From GCA-1730015 sp964583825 (lineage in GTDB: Bacteria; Pseudomonadota; Gammaproteobacteria; Granulosicoccales; Granulosicoccaceae), in NCBI GenBank assembly GCA_964583825.1, contig CAZOXM010000052.1, positions 1 through 34,878 of the forward strand: DNA of 34,878 nt, given 5' to 3'. Shown here piece after piece: positions 15,447 through 22,633 of the stretch. The notes beneath the pieces are model-generated. The model worked only from the letters and a program-made list of their open reading frames with translations. It was not told where the DNA came from and searched no databases. Position 1 is the first letter of the stretch, and each line of letters begins with the position of its first letter. A program made the position numbers and the translations under genes.

Positions 15447-16555
15447 GAAGCGCCGTGGGTTCCTGTGTCAGAGGTCAGAATCAAGCGGATATCGTCTCCA
15501 ACCTGAGTCACGTCGGTGAAACTGAATGTGGGTCTGTGGGCCATCTCGTTCAAGCCGGCAAATTGAAATAACGATTTTGCGTCCGCGCCGAGCAGATGCG
15601 GCGCCACGTATACAATCAGTTCGTCTATTAACTGCTCACGCAACAGGCTTGCCGCGAGTTCTGCGCCCGACTCAACATGCACTTCGTTGATCTCACGATC
15701 GGCAAGATCCCGCAGCACGCCCGGCAAAGACACCCGTCCCGATTCAGTCGCACTGAGATGATAAACCACTTCACATTTCTCGTGCATATTTTTGTTTTTA
15801 TTGGAGTAAATGACGATATTTCCATCCCGACTGAAAATTTGTGATGACAGTGGGGTACGGCATTGCGAGTCGACAATTGCCAGCAATGGCTGGCGCTCCC
15901 GCTCGATCGTCCAGCGCGCCTCCGGCAACCTGACCGTCATTCTGGGATCATCGGCGATAATGGTGCCGACACCCGTCAGAATACAATTGGCCCGTGCGCG
16001 CCACAGCTGCACATCTGCCCGCGCTGCCTCTCCGGTAATCCAGCGGCTCTCGCCATTGGCGAGTGCTGTACGACCATCGAGGCTGGCGGCAAGCTTTACC
16101 CGTACCCACGGTCTTCCGCGAGTCATGCGACTGAAAAATCCACAGTTCAGCGACTGGTTTTCGCTGTCGAGCAAGCCGGTTTGCACCTCAATACCGGCGG
16201 CCTCGAGTGCCCTAATGCCCCGGCCACTGACCTGCGGGTTCGGATCGACGCTGGCGGCAACCACGCGCCGTACCCGAGCCTGGATCAGTGCCTCTGCACA
16301 GGGGGGAGTGCGCCCGTAATGGGAGCAAGGCTCCAGCGTGACATATGCCGTGGCTCCGTCTGCGGACTCCGTGGCATTTGCCAGCGCATGCACCTCGGCA
16401 TGCGCTTCGCCGACCGGCTGAGTCCACCCTTCGCCGATGACCGCGTCATCCTTAACCAGCACACAACCGACCCGCGGATTGGCGCCGGTAATATAGAGGC
16501 TACGCTGCGCCAGCGTGAAAGCACGCTGCATAAACCGCTCATCGGCGTCTTTCAT
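15434..16555 (-). CDS. ribD: bifunctional riboflavin-biosynthesis deaminase/reductase RibD
   Basis: A 373-residue two-domain enzyme for the second and third steps of riboflavin synthesis. The deaminase half has the zinc site HAE (His52, Glu54), then PCSHYGRTPPC (Cys77, Cys86). The NADPH-dependent reductase half follows from about residue 150 (VRVKLAASLDGRTALANGESRWITG, ILTGVGTIIADDPRMTVR, VESGAELAASLL, ELIVYVAPHLLG). Length matches the family. The start ATG at 16555 overlaps the TGA of nrdR as ATGA, a conserved arrangement. The downstream partner is not ribE or ribBA but an HslV-like gene, so the remaining riboflavin genes must be elsewhere. Confidence 0.96.
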   Translation of the reverse strand: MKDADERFMQRAFTLAQRSLYITGANPRVGCVLVKDDAVIGEGWTQPVGEAHAEVHALANATESADGATAYVTLEPCSHYGRTPPCAEALIQARVRRVVAASVDPNPQVSGRGIRALEAAGIEVQTGLLDSENQSLNCGFFSRMTRGRPWVRVKLAASLDGRTALANGESRWITGEAARADVQLWRARANCILTGVGTIIADDPRMTVRLPEARWTIERERQPLLAIVDSQCRTPLSSQIFSRDGNIVIYSNKNKNMHEKCEVVYHLSATESGRVSLPGVLRDLADREINEVHVESGAELAASLLREQLIDELIVYVAPHLLGADAKSLFQFAGLNEMAHRPTFSFTDVTQVGDDIRLILTSDTGTHGASCLQ

Positions 16556-17085
16556 TGCTTGCGTCGGGGGCTGGCGATCTTTTGTTGCTCATCGTCGAGC
16601 AGCGTCATTTGACTGCGCGCCTCTTCCGGCGACAGTTCCTTTTCCAGCCGTTCGATTACTTCGCGGAATGACGCGATATCCTCAAAGCTGAGATAGACCG
16701 ACGCGAAGCGGATATAGGCGACGTGGTCGAGCTTCAACAGTTCTTCCATCACCCACTCGCCGAGTTTTCGCGAGGCCACTTCCCGCTCTCCGGCCACCAG
16801 CGTGCGATGTTTCAAGCGGCTCATCGCCAGATGGATATCGTCCATGGCAACTGGTCGTTTCTCCAGCGCTTTCTGCAACCCGGCCAGCAGCTTTTTTTCC
16901 GAGAACGGCTCGCGGCTGCCATCCGATTTTACGACGCGCGGCAAATTCAGCTCCGCGTTCTCGTAAGTGGTGAAGCGCTCCTTGCATTCCAGACACTCGC
17001 GACGTCGACGGATCTGATCGTTATCACCACTCAGACGGGAGTCGATCACCTTGGTATCCATCGCACCGCAAAACGGGCACCGCAT
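16552..17085 (-). CDS. nrdR: transcriptional repressor NrdR
   Basis: A 177-residue repressor of ribonucleotide reductase genes that senses ATP/dATP. The N-terminal zinc ribbon has Cys3, Cys6, Cys31 and Cys34 (MRCPFCG, then CLECKERF). An ATP-cone follows from about residue 48 (RVVKSDGSREPFSEKKLLAGLQKALEKRPV, then YIRFASVYLSFEDIASF). The C-terminal tail beyond residue 150 is longer and more charged than the E. coli tail. The ATG at 17085 is preceded by AAGGCG about 8 bases upstream. It is divergent from mdh, with 238 bases between, and is the first gene of the nrdR-ribD run. No nrd genes are in the window. Confidence 0.95.
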   Translation of the reverse strand: MRCPFCGAMDTKVIDSRLSGDNDQIRRRRECLECKERFTTYENAELNLPRVVKSDGSREPFSEKKLLAGLQKALEKRPVAMDDIHLAMSRLKHRTLVAGEREVASRKLGEWVMEELLKLDHVAYIRFASVYLSFEDIASFREVIERLEKELSPEEARSQMTLLDDEQQKIASPRRKQ

Positions 17086-17323
17086 AAATTTTCGCCTTTA
17101 ACAGGTTCGAGCCGGCCATTGTACCAAAAGCCCGGTTGCCCATTCGAATATTGATTCCCCTGAATACCGCAAAAGAGGCTATTATTGGGGGTTTGAACAA
17201 ACACTTACCGGCACGGGCTCTCTAACAACCCTGCCGCAGCGCGATAACGGAACCCTTCACGCCCTTTCCGAAACGCAACGCCTCTATTTATAACAACCTC
17301 GACTTGTAACGCAGGAGACCTCC
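17086..17323. promoter_or_regulatory. divergent promoter region between nrdR and mdh
   Basis: This 238-base gap must hold promoters for both nrdR (left) and mdh (right). TATTAT at 17180-17185 could be a -10 element facing mdh, but no -35 lies at proper spacing. I see no NrdR-box pair or terminator. AGGAGA at 17313-17318 is the mdh ribosome-binding site. Confidence 0.3.
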
Positions 17324-18301
17324 ATGACCGATCCAGTGCGAATAGCAATCACCGGTGCCGCCGGCCAAATCTGTTACTCAATGTTGTTTCGCATCGCATC
17401 CGGCGGGATGTACGGACCAAACCAGCCGGTAACGCTTCAACTGCTGGAAATCACACCTGCCATGGGTGTACTCGAAGCAGTAAAGATGGAACTCGACGAC
17501 TGTGCATTCCCACTGTTATCCGAAGTCATCTGCACAGATGATCCGAAGGTTGCGCTGTCGAATATCGACGCTGCACTCTTTGTTGGTGCGAAGCCTCGCG
17601 GCCCCGGTATGGAGCGCAGCGATCTGCTCAAGGACAACGGCAGGATTTTCAGCTCACTGGGTAAAACACTCAACGAAGCAGCCAACCCGGATGTAAAAGT
17701 TTGCGTGGTAGGTAACCCCGCCAACACCAACGCCTACATTCTTAAAGCCAACGCACCGAACATAAACCCCCGCAACATCACCGCCCTGACCCGCCTCGAC
17801 CACAATCGTGCAATGAGCCAGTTGGCCGCGAAGGTCGACTGCAGCGTTAACGACATTCAAAAGATGATTATCTGGGGCAATCACTCCACCACACAGGTGC
17901 CGGATATCAGCCATTGCGTTGTTGACGGCAAAGCTGCTCCGGGCCTGGTGGATGAAGCCTGGTCGCAGAACGATTTCATTCCCACGGTTGCCAAACGCGG
18001 CGCTGCTGTGATTGCGGCCCGTGGCTCCTCAAGCGCCGCATCTGCCGGCAGCGCCGTAGTCGACCATATGGCGTCATGGGTCAGCGGTACCAACGAGGGT
18101 GACTGGACCAGCATGTCAGTGCCGTCTGATGGCAGCTACGGCATTCAGGAAGGCCTGATCTACAGCTATCCCGTCACATGTAAAAACGGCGACTATGAAA
18201 TCGTGCAGGGCCTCGAGGTGAACGAATTCATCACCGGTAAAATGAAGGAGAGCGAACAGGAGTTGCTCGAAGAGGCAGAAGCGGTCGCAGAAATGACCTG
18301 A
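17324..18301 (+). CDS. mdh: malate dehydrogenase, NAD-dependent
   Basis: A 325-residue enzyme of the citric acid cycle (malate to oxaloacetate). It belongs to the cytosolic-like MDH subgroup, longer at the N-terminus than the E. coli type. The nucleotide fold shows GAAGQI (11-16) and LLEI (Glu42, favouring NAD). Substrate-binding arginines are in KPRGPGMERSDLL (Arg92, Arg98), followed by VVGNPANTN and TRLDHNRA. The catalytic His187 is in WGNHSTTQVPD. Variants from the usual consensus are minor (ICYSMLF after GAAGQ; LEITPAMGVLEAVKMELDDCAFP). A good AGGAGA sits 5 bases before the ATG. The gene is alone on its strand and converges on msrQ across a hairpin. Confidence 0.95.
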   Translation: MTDPVRIAITGAAGQICYSMLFRIASGGMYGPNQPVTLQLLEITPAMGVLEAVKMELDDCAFPLLSEVICTDDPKVALSNIDAALFVGAKPRGPGMERSDLLKDNGRIFSSLGKTLNEAANPDVKVCVVGNPANTNAYILKANAPNINPRNITALTRLDHNRAMSQLAAKVDCSVNDIQKMIIWGNHSTTQVPDISHCVVDGKAAPGLVDEAWSQNDFIPTVAKRGAAVIAARGSSSAASAGSAVVDHMASWVSGTNEGDWTSMSVPSDGSYGIQEGLIYSYPVTCKNGDYEIVQGLEVNEFITGKMKESEQELLEEAEAVAEMT

Positions 18302-18315
18302 TCATCCACCGCATC

Positions 18316-18340
18316 GCCGGGTGACAGGGTCTCACCCGGC
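18316..18340. terminator. convergent-gene hairpin between mdh and msrQ
   Basis: GCCGGGTGA (18316-18324) pairs perfectly with TCACCCGGC (18332-18340) around a 7-base loop, starting 15 bases after the mdh stop and ending 23 bases before the msrQ stop. No T-run follows on either strand. It is a likely transcript end or stabiliser for both genes, not a textbook Rho-independent terminator. Confidence 0.55.
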
Positions 18341-18362
18341 ACGGCTGGCATTGCAGGCACCC

Positions 18363-18986
18363 TTAAGATTTCAGTAATTTGTAAAATCGCCAGCCGAGCA
18401 GTAACAGCAGTGCACCAAGATACATCAGTGGCTCGAACACATTGTTGGCTTTTACCTGCCACAAAAAATGCACGATGGCGAGTAGCGTTAACGGATACAC
18501 CAGCTTGTGCAGGGACTTCCAGCGCCGGCCGAGTCTGCGAATCGAAAACCGGTTCGATGTCAGCGCCAGCAGGAGCAACCCGAACAGTGCGATGAAGCCC
18601 ACCGCGATAAACTGTTTCTCAACGATTTCGCGCCAGACCCTATGCCATTGCAGCCCCATGTCCAGCACCAGCCAAATCAACATGTGCAGGCATGCATAAA
18701 AGAAAGCAAACAGACCCAGCATTCGGCGCAGCTTCGCCACCCAGGTCCACCGGAACATAAACTGTAATGGCGTCACTGCCAGGGTAATCAGCAACAGTCG
18801 AAGCCCCCAGATACCCGTCAGATGCAACAGGGATTCCACGGGATTGGCACCGAGCCTGTTTTGTGCGACTGCGTACACAGCCAGCAACAACGGCATGAGA
18901 CAAGCCAGGAATACCGCCGGCTTGAGCAGCGCTCTCATCGAAAATTTTCGTCGCTGCAAGAGCAGACTTTGCTGACTGACGGCCAT
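18363..18986 (-). CDS. msrQ: MsrQ, heme b membrane electron donor to MsrP
   Basis: A 207-residue inner-membrane protein of the ferric-reductase-like family (formerly YedZ). It carries electrons from the respiratory chain to periplasmic MsrP. About six membrane helices are visible. Probable heme ligands are His101 (ACLHMLIW), His160 (KSLHKLVY) and His173 (AIVHFLW), matching the three histidines of the E. coli protein. RLGANPVESLLHLTGIWGL and RRLGRRWKSLH are family landmarks. The ATG at 18986 has GAGGA five bases upstream, so it is preferred over the internal ATG at 18938. It lies 145 bases downstream of msrP on the same strand. The gap is large for one operon and contains a 20-base motif also found upstream of msrP, so msrQ may have its own promoter. 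Confidence 0.93.
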   Translation of the reverse strand: MAVSQQSLLLQRRKFSMRALLKPAVFLACLMPLLLAVYAVAQNRLGANPVESLLHLTGIWGLRLLLITLAVTPLQFMFRWTWVAKLRRMLGLFAFFYACLHMLIWLVLDMGLQWHRVWREIVEKQFIAVGFIALFGLLLLALTSNRFSIRRLGRRWKSLHKLVYPLTLLAIVHFLWQVKANNVFEPLMYLGALLLLLGWRFYKLLKS

Positions 18987-19054
18987 CGGGTCCTCGAAAC
19001 ACCTCGGTTAGTTTTCCCGATTAGAACATTGTGACGCTGTTAGGTTTTGGCGTA

Positions 19055-19074
19055 TTTCTAACCAATACATCACG
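19055..19074. promoter_or_regulatory. 20-base motif upstream of msrQ, copy 1
   Basis: TTTCTAAC followed by CAATACATCACG. It matches 16 of 20 bases of the segment at 20195-20214 upstream of msrP. Both copies have the same orientation, about 70 and 92 bases before their genes. The conserved ends (TTTCTAAC and ATCACG) suggest a shared regulator or promoter element read on the minus strand (CGTGAT, then GTTAGAAA). Confidence 0.35.
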
Positions 19075-19131
19075 ATTTCATCGCCGTGTCCCGCAGCGCG
19101 ATACCAATAGCGCCGCAGCGACAGGCTGCTT

Positions 19132-20103
19132 CTAAAAGTACTTGCGCAAATCCAGATCGCTGTAAAGACCGGCAACCTCTTCCGCGTACCCGTTGAACAT
19201 CAGCGTGTCCTGCTTTTCGGCGAACAGCGCTGCGAGGCCGCTCGATCTGCCATCGAGGCGGCGCTCTTCTGCCTGACTCCAGCGCGGGTGGCTGACCGTG
19301 GGGTTCACGTTGGAGTAAAAGCCGTACTCTCTGGGTGCTGATAAGTTCCAGCTGGTATCCGGCTGACTTTCGACAAAGCTGATTTTCACAATGGACTTAA
19401 TGCTCTTGAAGCCGTACTTCCAGGGCACCACAAGCCTGAGCGGCGCACCGTTCTGGTTGGGCAGCGCTTTTCCATAGAGTCCGACCGCCATCAGACTCAG
19501 CGGATGCATGGCTTCATCCATTCTGAGCCCTTCGATGTAAGGCCATTGCAATACAGGGTACTGCTGGCCCGGCAGACGATCCTTGTCGAGAATGGTCTCG
19601 AAACTGACGTACTTTGCTTTGGAATTTGGTTCGAATCGTTTCAGTAAATCAGCCAAAGGAAAGCCCACCCAGGGAATCACCATCGACCAGGCTTCAACAC
19701 ACCTCATGCGATAAACGCGCTCTTCATAGGCATGCGGCTTTAGTATGTCCTCCAGGGTGTACACGCCTGGCTTGTCGCACTCACCGGCAATCTCCACCGT
19801 CCACGGGTCCGTCACCAGCCGATCCGCATTTTTCTTGGGATCACCCTTGTCGGTGCCCAACTCGTAGAAATTGTTGTAACTGGTAGCCTGGTCCCAGGGC
19901 GTCTGGGTTTCAGTGGTGCTGCCGGGCCACTTAGCGGGATTGTCGATTGCAGTGGTCGCCGCTCCGACCATGCCCGGCAAAAACCCAGTGCCGCCAATAG
20001 CCAGTCCGGCCGCCGCGAGGAATTCCCGCCGTCTGATAAAAATGTCTTCCGGCGTAATCTCCGAAGATTTGATCTTTTGCGATTTATACAGGGATTTTTT
20101 CAT
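19132..20103 (-). CDS. msrP: protein-methionine-sulfoxide reductase catalytic subunit MsrP
   Basis: A periplasmic molybdopterin enzyme (formerly YedY) that repairs oxidised methionines in envelope proteins. It has 323 residues from this start. The Tat signal has RRREF (Arg24-Arg26) followed by LAAAGLAIGGTGFLPG. The molybdenum-binding cysteine is Cys135 in YRMRCVEAWSMV. GVYGKALP-like, NGAPLRLVVPWKYGFKSIKSIV and HPRWSQAEER are conserved. I chose the ATG at 20103 because it gives MKKSLYKSQ in register with the E. coli N-terminus. In-frame starts at 20124 (ATG) and 20136 (GTG) are possible, and an AAGAGG lies 11 bases before the GTG. The next gene is msrQ, its membrane partner. Confidence 0.93.
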   Translation of the reverse strand: MKKSLYKSQKIKSSEITPEDIFIRRREFLAAAGLAIGGTGFLPGMVGAATTAIDNPAKWPGSTTETQTPWDQATSYNNFYELGTDKGDPKKNADRLVTDPWTVEIAGECDKPGVYTLEDILKPHAYEERVYRMRCVEAWSMVIPWVGFPLADLLKRFEPNSKAKYVSFETILDKDRLPGQQYPVLQWPYIEGLRMDEAMHPLSLMAVGLYGKALPNQNGAPLRLVVPWKYGFKSIKSIVKISFVESQPDTSWNLSAPREYGFYSNVNPTVSHPRWSQAEERRLDGRSSGLAALFAEKQDTLMFNGYAEEVAGLYSDLDLRKYF

Positions 20104-20445
20104 CTTCGTACCATTGAGATTCATGTGAGGCTTCACCGGCGTACAAACCTCTTAACAAAGTGTACGCCAAATTTCGGGCAGATCAGGCGACATTTTTCTA
20201 ACGAAATTATCACGCTGGCCGCCGTCGGCGTTCACAGATCAGACGCGTCGCCGATTGCCCGGGCACAGCACTTGATAATAAAAGATCCTGAGACCGGGAA
20301 ATATTCGCACGATTCTTGTTTACCCGAACGCCACTTAAAAATTCACGCAGTGCGCAGCACCGGTAAACCCGGCTGCAACTGCTACGCTTAACGAGCGGGA
20401 CAATCGAACATTGTTCCAACCTGCAACATCGACGACCTGAAATCT
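20104..20445. promoter_or_regulatory. divergent intergenic region between msrP and the 709-residue gene
   Basis: About 340 bases without a gene; a 69-residue minus-strand frame at 20210-20419 is Arg/Ser/Cys-rich and unconvincing. It contains the second copy of the msr motif (20195-20214), and must hold promoters for both neighbours. I see no clear -35/-10 pair for the plus-strand gene. Confidence 0.4.
20195..20214. promoter_or_regulatory. 20-base motif upstream of msrP, copy 2
   Basis: TTTCTAAC followed by GAAATTATCACG. It is identical at 16 of 20 positions to 19055-19074, in the same orientation, 92 bases before the chosen msrP start. It could be a binding site for the regulator of the MsrPQ system; a role for the plus-strand gene 230 bases to the right cannot be excluded. 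Confidence 0.35.
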
Positions 20446-22575
20446 ATGACAGCACCGGCGCAGAACAGTTTCGCGACTGAATACAACGACACGCATTCCG
20501 CCAATCAAGAGCAACCAAAGGGCGCGGAAGATCACGCCGCCACCAGCCTTACCAAACTGTTAAGAAGTGATCAGCTTCGACATTGGGATAACAGCGCTGC
20601 TGATATTCAGCTGACAGCCATCTCCTGCATGGTTGCCTATCGCATGCTGGTGGTTCAGCAAAAGGCCGTTGAACTGCAACCAGGGGGCAGCGAGCCCCCG
20701 GTCGCCAAAGTCAATGTGGCTAAAGGGGCGTCTTCAATGATGACCCGTCATGAGGCAGGCAAACTGGCGCTTCGCTGTCGCAAGATGTCGATGGAGACCA
20801 GCGCCAACAGCGAAGTCCGGTACCGCGCCTATGTGGCCGCCGGTTTCGCCATCTCCACGACTGGCGACGAACAGGTACAACGCATACCGATTGTGCTGGT
20901 GCCCGTAAAGATCGAACGTTTGCGTGGTCGGGGTACGCCGTACACCGTGAGCTATACCGGCGAGCCGCTTCGGCTTAATCCGCACATTGCGGAGTCCTGC
21001 AGCAGTCATGTGGATCAACTCCTTCGCGCCTTCGAATCCGAATCGGATCTGCGAAGTTATTTGCGCGCAATCGGGCGTAAGATCCATACCCGGCTGCACT
21101 GTCGGGTCAGTGCCAACACCGGATTATTCACGCTGCAACAGGGCGTGCTGGAAGATCTGAGTCTCGACGATCAAATTGGAGTGAACCTGGATCGCAGCAA
21201 ACCCGGGTACGAATTCAAACCACTGCCTCCGGTACCGGAGAATTTTAATGCACCACTTGCCGCCAGAATGCTGCGGTTCATTGACGAGGGAGAACTCACG
21301 ACCGCACTGCAGACGTTTGCCGGAAATACCCCGACCACTACGCCCTCACTACCGGCAGCCACTCCACTGGATTTTGATCTGAGTATCGACGACGCCAGAG
21401 CAGACAAGGTAATCAAGTGCGCTCAATGGATGTGTGAGCTCGGGCTTGGGCACTGGCAACTGACCAACCTGAAATCGCTGCCCAAACGCATTGACCGAAT
21501 GATCGGGAATTTACAGACGGTGACTGACAGCAGCTTTTACAGTCGCTATTTACAACGCGAACATCAAACAATCGGGATGGTGCTCAACCTGTACAAGGCA
21601 CGACAACGCATCTGCAACGCACCACTGGAAATAGAACACCACGCGATCGCACTGCACGCTGACCCGGAAACCCGGCTTCTGCTGCAAAAAGCGAAGATAC
21701 AGGCGGCCTCACTGGAACAGGAAATGGAGGTCATACACGACACCTTTCATATGAGTGCCGTGCCGAGCAGCACCTCTCTGCACCAACTGATAAAAGCGAT
21801 CGCAAAACGCGAGGAATCATCGCAACTCACCAACCCTTCTTACTTTCGAGCACGCCGTCAGCTTAACGAGATCCTGAAAACACACAATGGACTGATCACG
21901 GACAACGACCTGCAAAAGCTCGACAAAATGGCCTCTACACTGCGCTTTTCTGAATTGTTTGAGAGCGATAAATACTACAAGCGGTACTTTGGATCCCTGT
22001 TTCACGGCACGCGTACCAACTGGCAGAGACTGGACTCTGTCGTGAACTATCTAAGAAACCTTTCCTACGATCTGGGTTCCGCAGCGCTGGTTTCGCGCCT
22101 GGCGGAGCACTGGCCGTCATTCCAGCGGGATTTTCAATCCATACAGGATGCTTTGCAGCCGGCAGCGGTCAGCGCTCATCAATTGCGCGGCCTGATACCT
22201 CAGCTGATTGACGACAACACCTCGCTGTCTGACGCTATCAGCATCGCAGGTAAACTGCAGCAAAAGCTCAACACCTGGCAGTCATATCTGAACCGGCACA
22301 CGACGGATGAACAGCTGACGCCTTATATCATTACGCGCCAGAACCCCTCAAACGCAGACGCTGTTATTCCACCGGTTGAACTACCGCAGCGCGACTATGA
22401 CGAGCGAATCTACCAGCATATTGTCGGGGTCGGGCTAAGTGATGAAAGCATTGCCGCCACCGCAGAATGGTTGTTGACGACCCTCACCCACCTCGAGATC
22501 GACATGGCGACAATTCGCCGTTACCTCGATGGCGAGTCATCCCTTACCACTTCGCAGCACAGCAGAGTGATTTAA
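20446..22575 (+). CDS. orphan protein resembling DUF4011-helicase accessory regions, without motor
   Basis: A 709-residue soluble protein of unknown function. Residues about 145-265 resemble the DUF4011-type region of large SF1 helicases: IPIVLVPVKIERLRG (147-161), YTGEPLRLNPH (170-180), then a closing LFTLQQGVLEDLSLDDQIGVN. Residues about 350-640 are long amphipathic helices (KKAKIQAASLEQEMEVIHDTF-like, DLQKLDKMASTLRFSELFESD). They include YYKRYFGSLFHGTRTNWQRL (510-529), which looks like the helical insertion found between the helicase motifs of such enzymes. There are no Walker A, DEAD-like or nuclease motifs and no signal peptide or membrane helix. It stands alone, divergent from msrP and convergent with purL, and its base composition resembles its neighbours. 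The start is the ATG at 20446 with a weak ribosome-binding site. The similarity is from memory and by eye. Confidence 0.6.
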   Translation: MTAPAQNSFATEYNDTHSANQEQPKGAEDHAATSLTKLLRSDQLRHWDNSAADIQLTAISCMVAYRMLVVQQKAVELQPGGSEPPVAKVNVAKGASSMMTRHEAGKLALRCRKMSMETSANSEVRYRAYVAAGFAISTTGDEQVQRIPIVLVPVKIERLRGRGTPYTVSYTGEPLRLNPHIAESCSSHVDQLLRAFESESDLRSYLRAIGRKIHTRLHCRVSANTGLFTLQQGVLEDLSLDDQIGVNLDRSKPGYEFKPLPPVPENFNAPLAARMLRFIDEGELTTALQTFAGNTPTTTPSLPAATPLDFDLSIDDARADKVIKCAQWMCELGLGHWQLTNLKSLPKRIDRMIGNLQTVTDSSFYSRYLQREHQTIGMVLNLYKARQRICNAPLEIEHHAIALHADPETRLLLQKAKIQAASLEQEMEVIHDTFHMSAVPSSTSLHQLIKAIAKREESSQLTNPSYFRARRQLNEILKTHNGLITDNDLQKLDKMASTLRFSELFESDKYYKRYFGSLFHGTRTNWQRLDSVVNYLRNLSYDLGSAALVSRLAEHWPSFQRDFQSIQDALQPAAVSAHQLRGLIPQLIDDNTSLSDAISIAGKLQQKLNTWQSYLNRHTTDEQLTPYIITRQNPSNADAVIPPVELPQRDYDERIYQHIVGVGLSDESIAATAEWLLTTLTHLEIDMATIRRYLDGESSLTTSQHSRVI

Positions 22576-22633
22576 ACTGAAAACTTCAACCCGATTACCT
22601 GTCGCGGGCGTGTAACACCGCCCCGCAACCGCA

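Noticed and set aside
22604..22626. Hairpin GCGGG/CCCGC between the 709-residue gene and purL
   Set aside because: Only five base pairs are continuous and no T-run follows; too weak to call.
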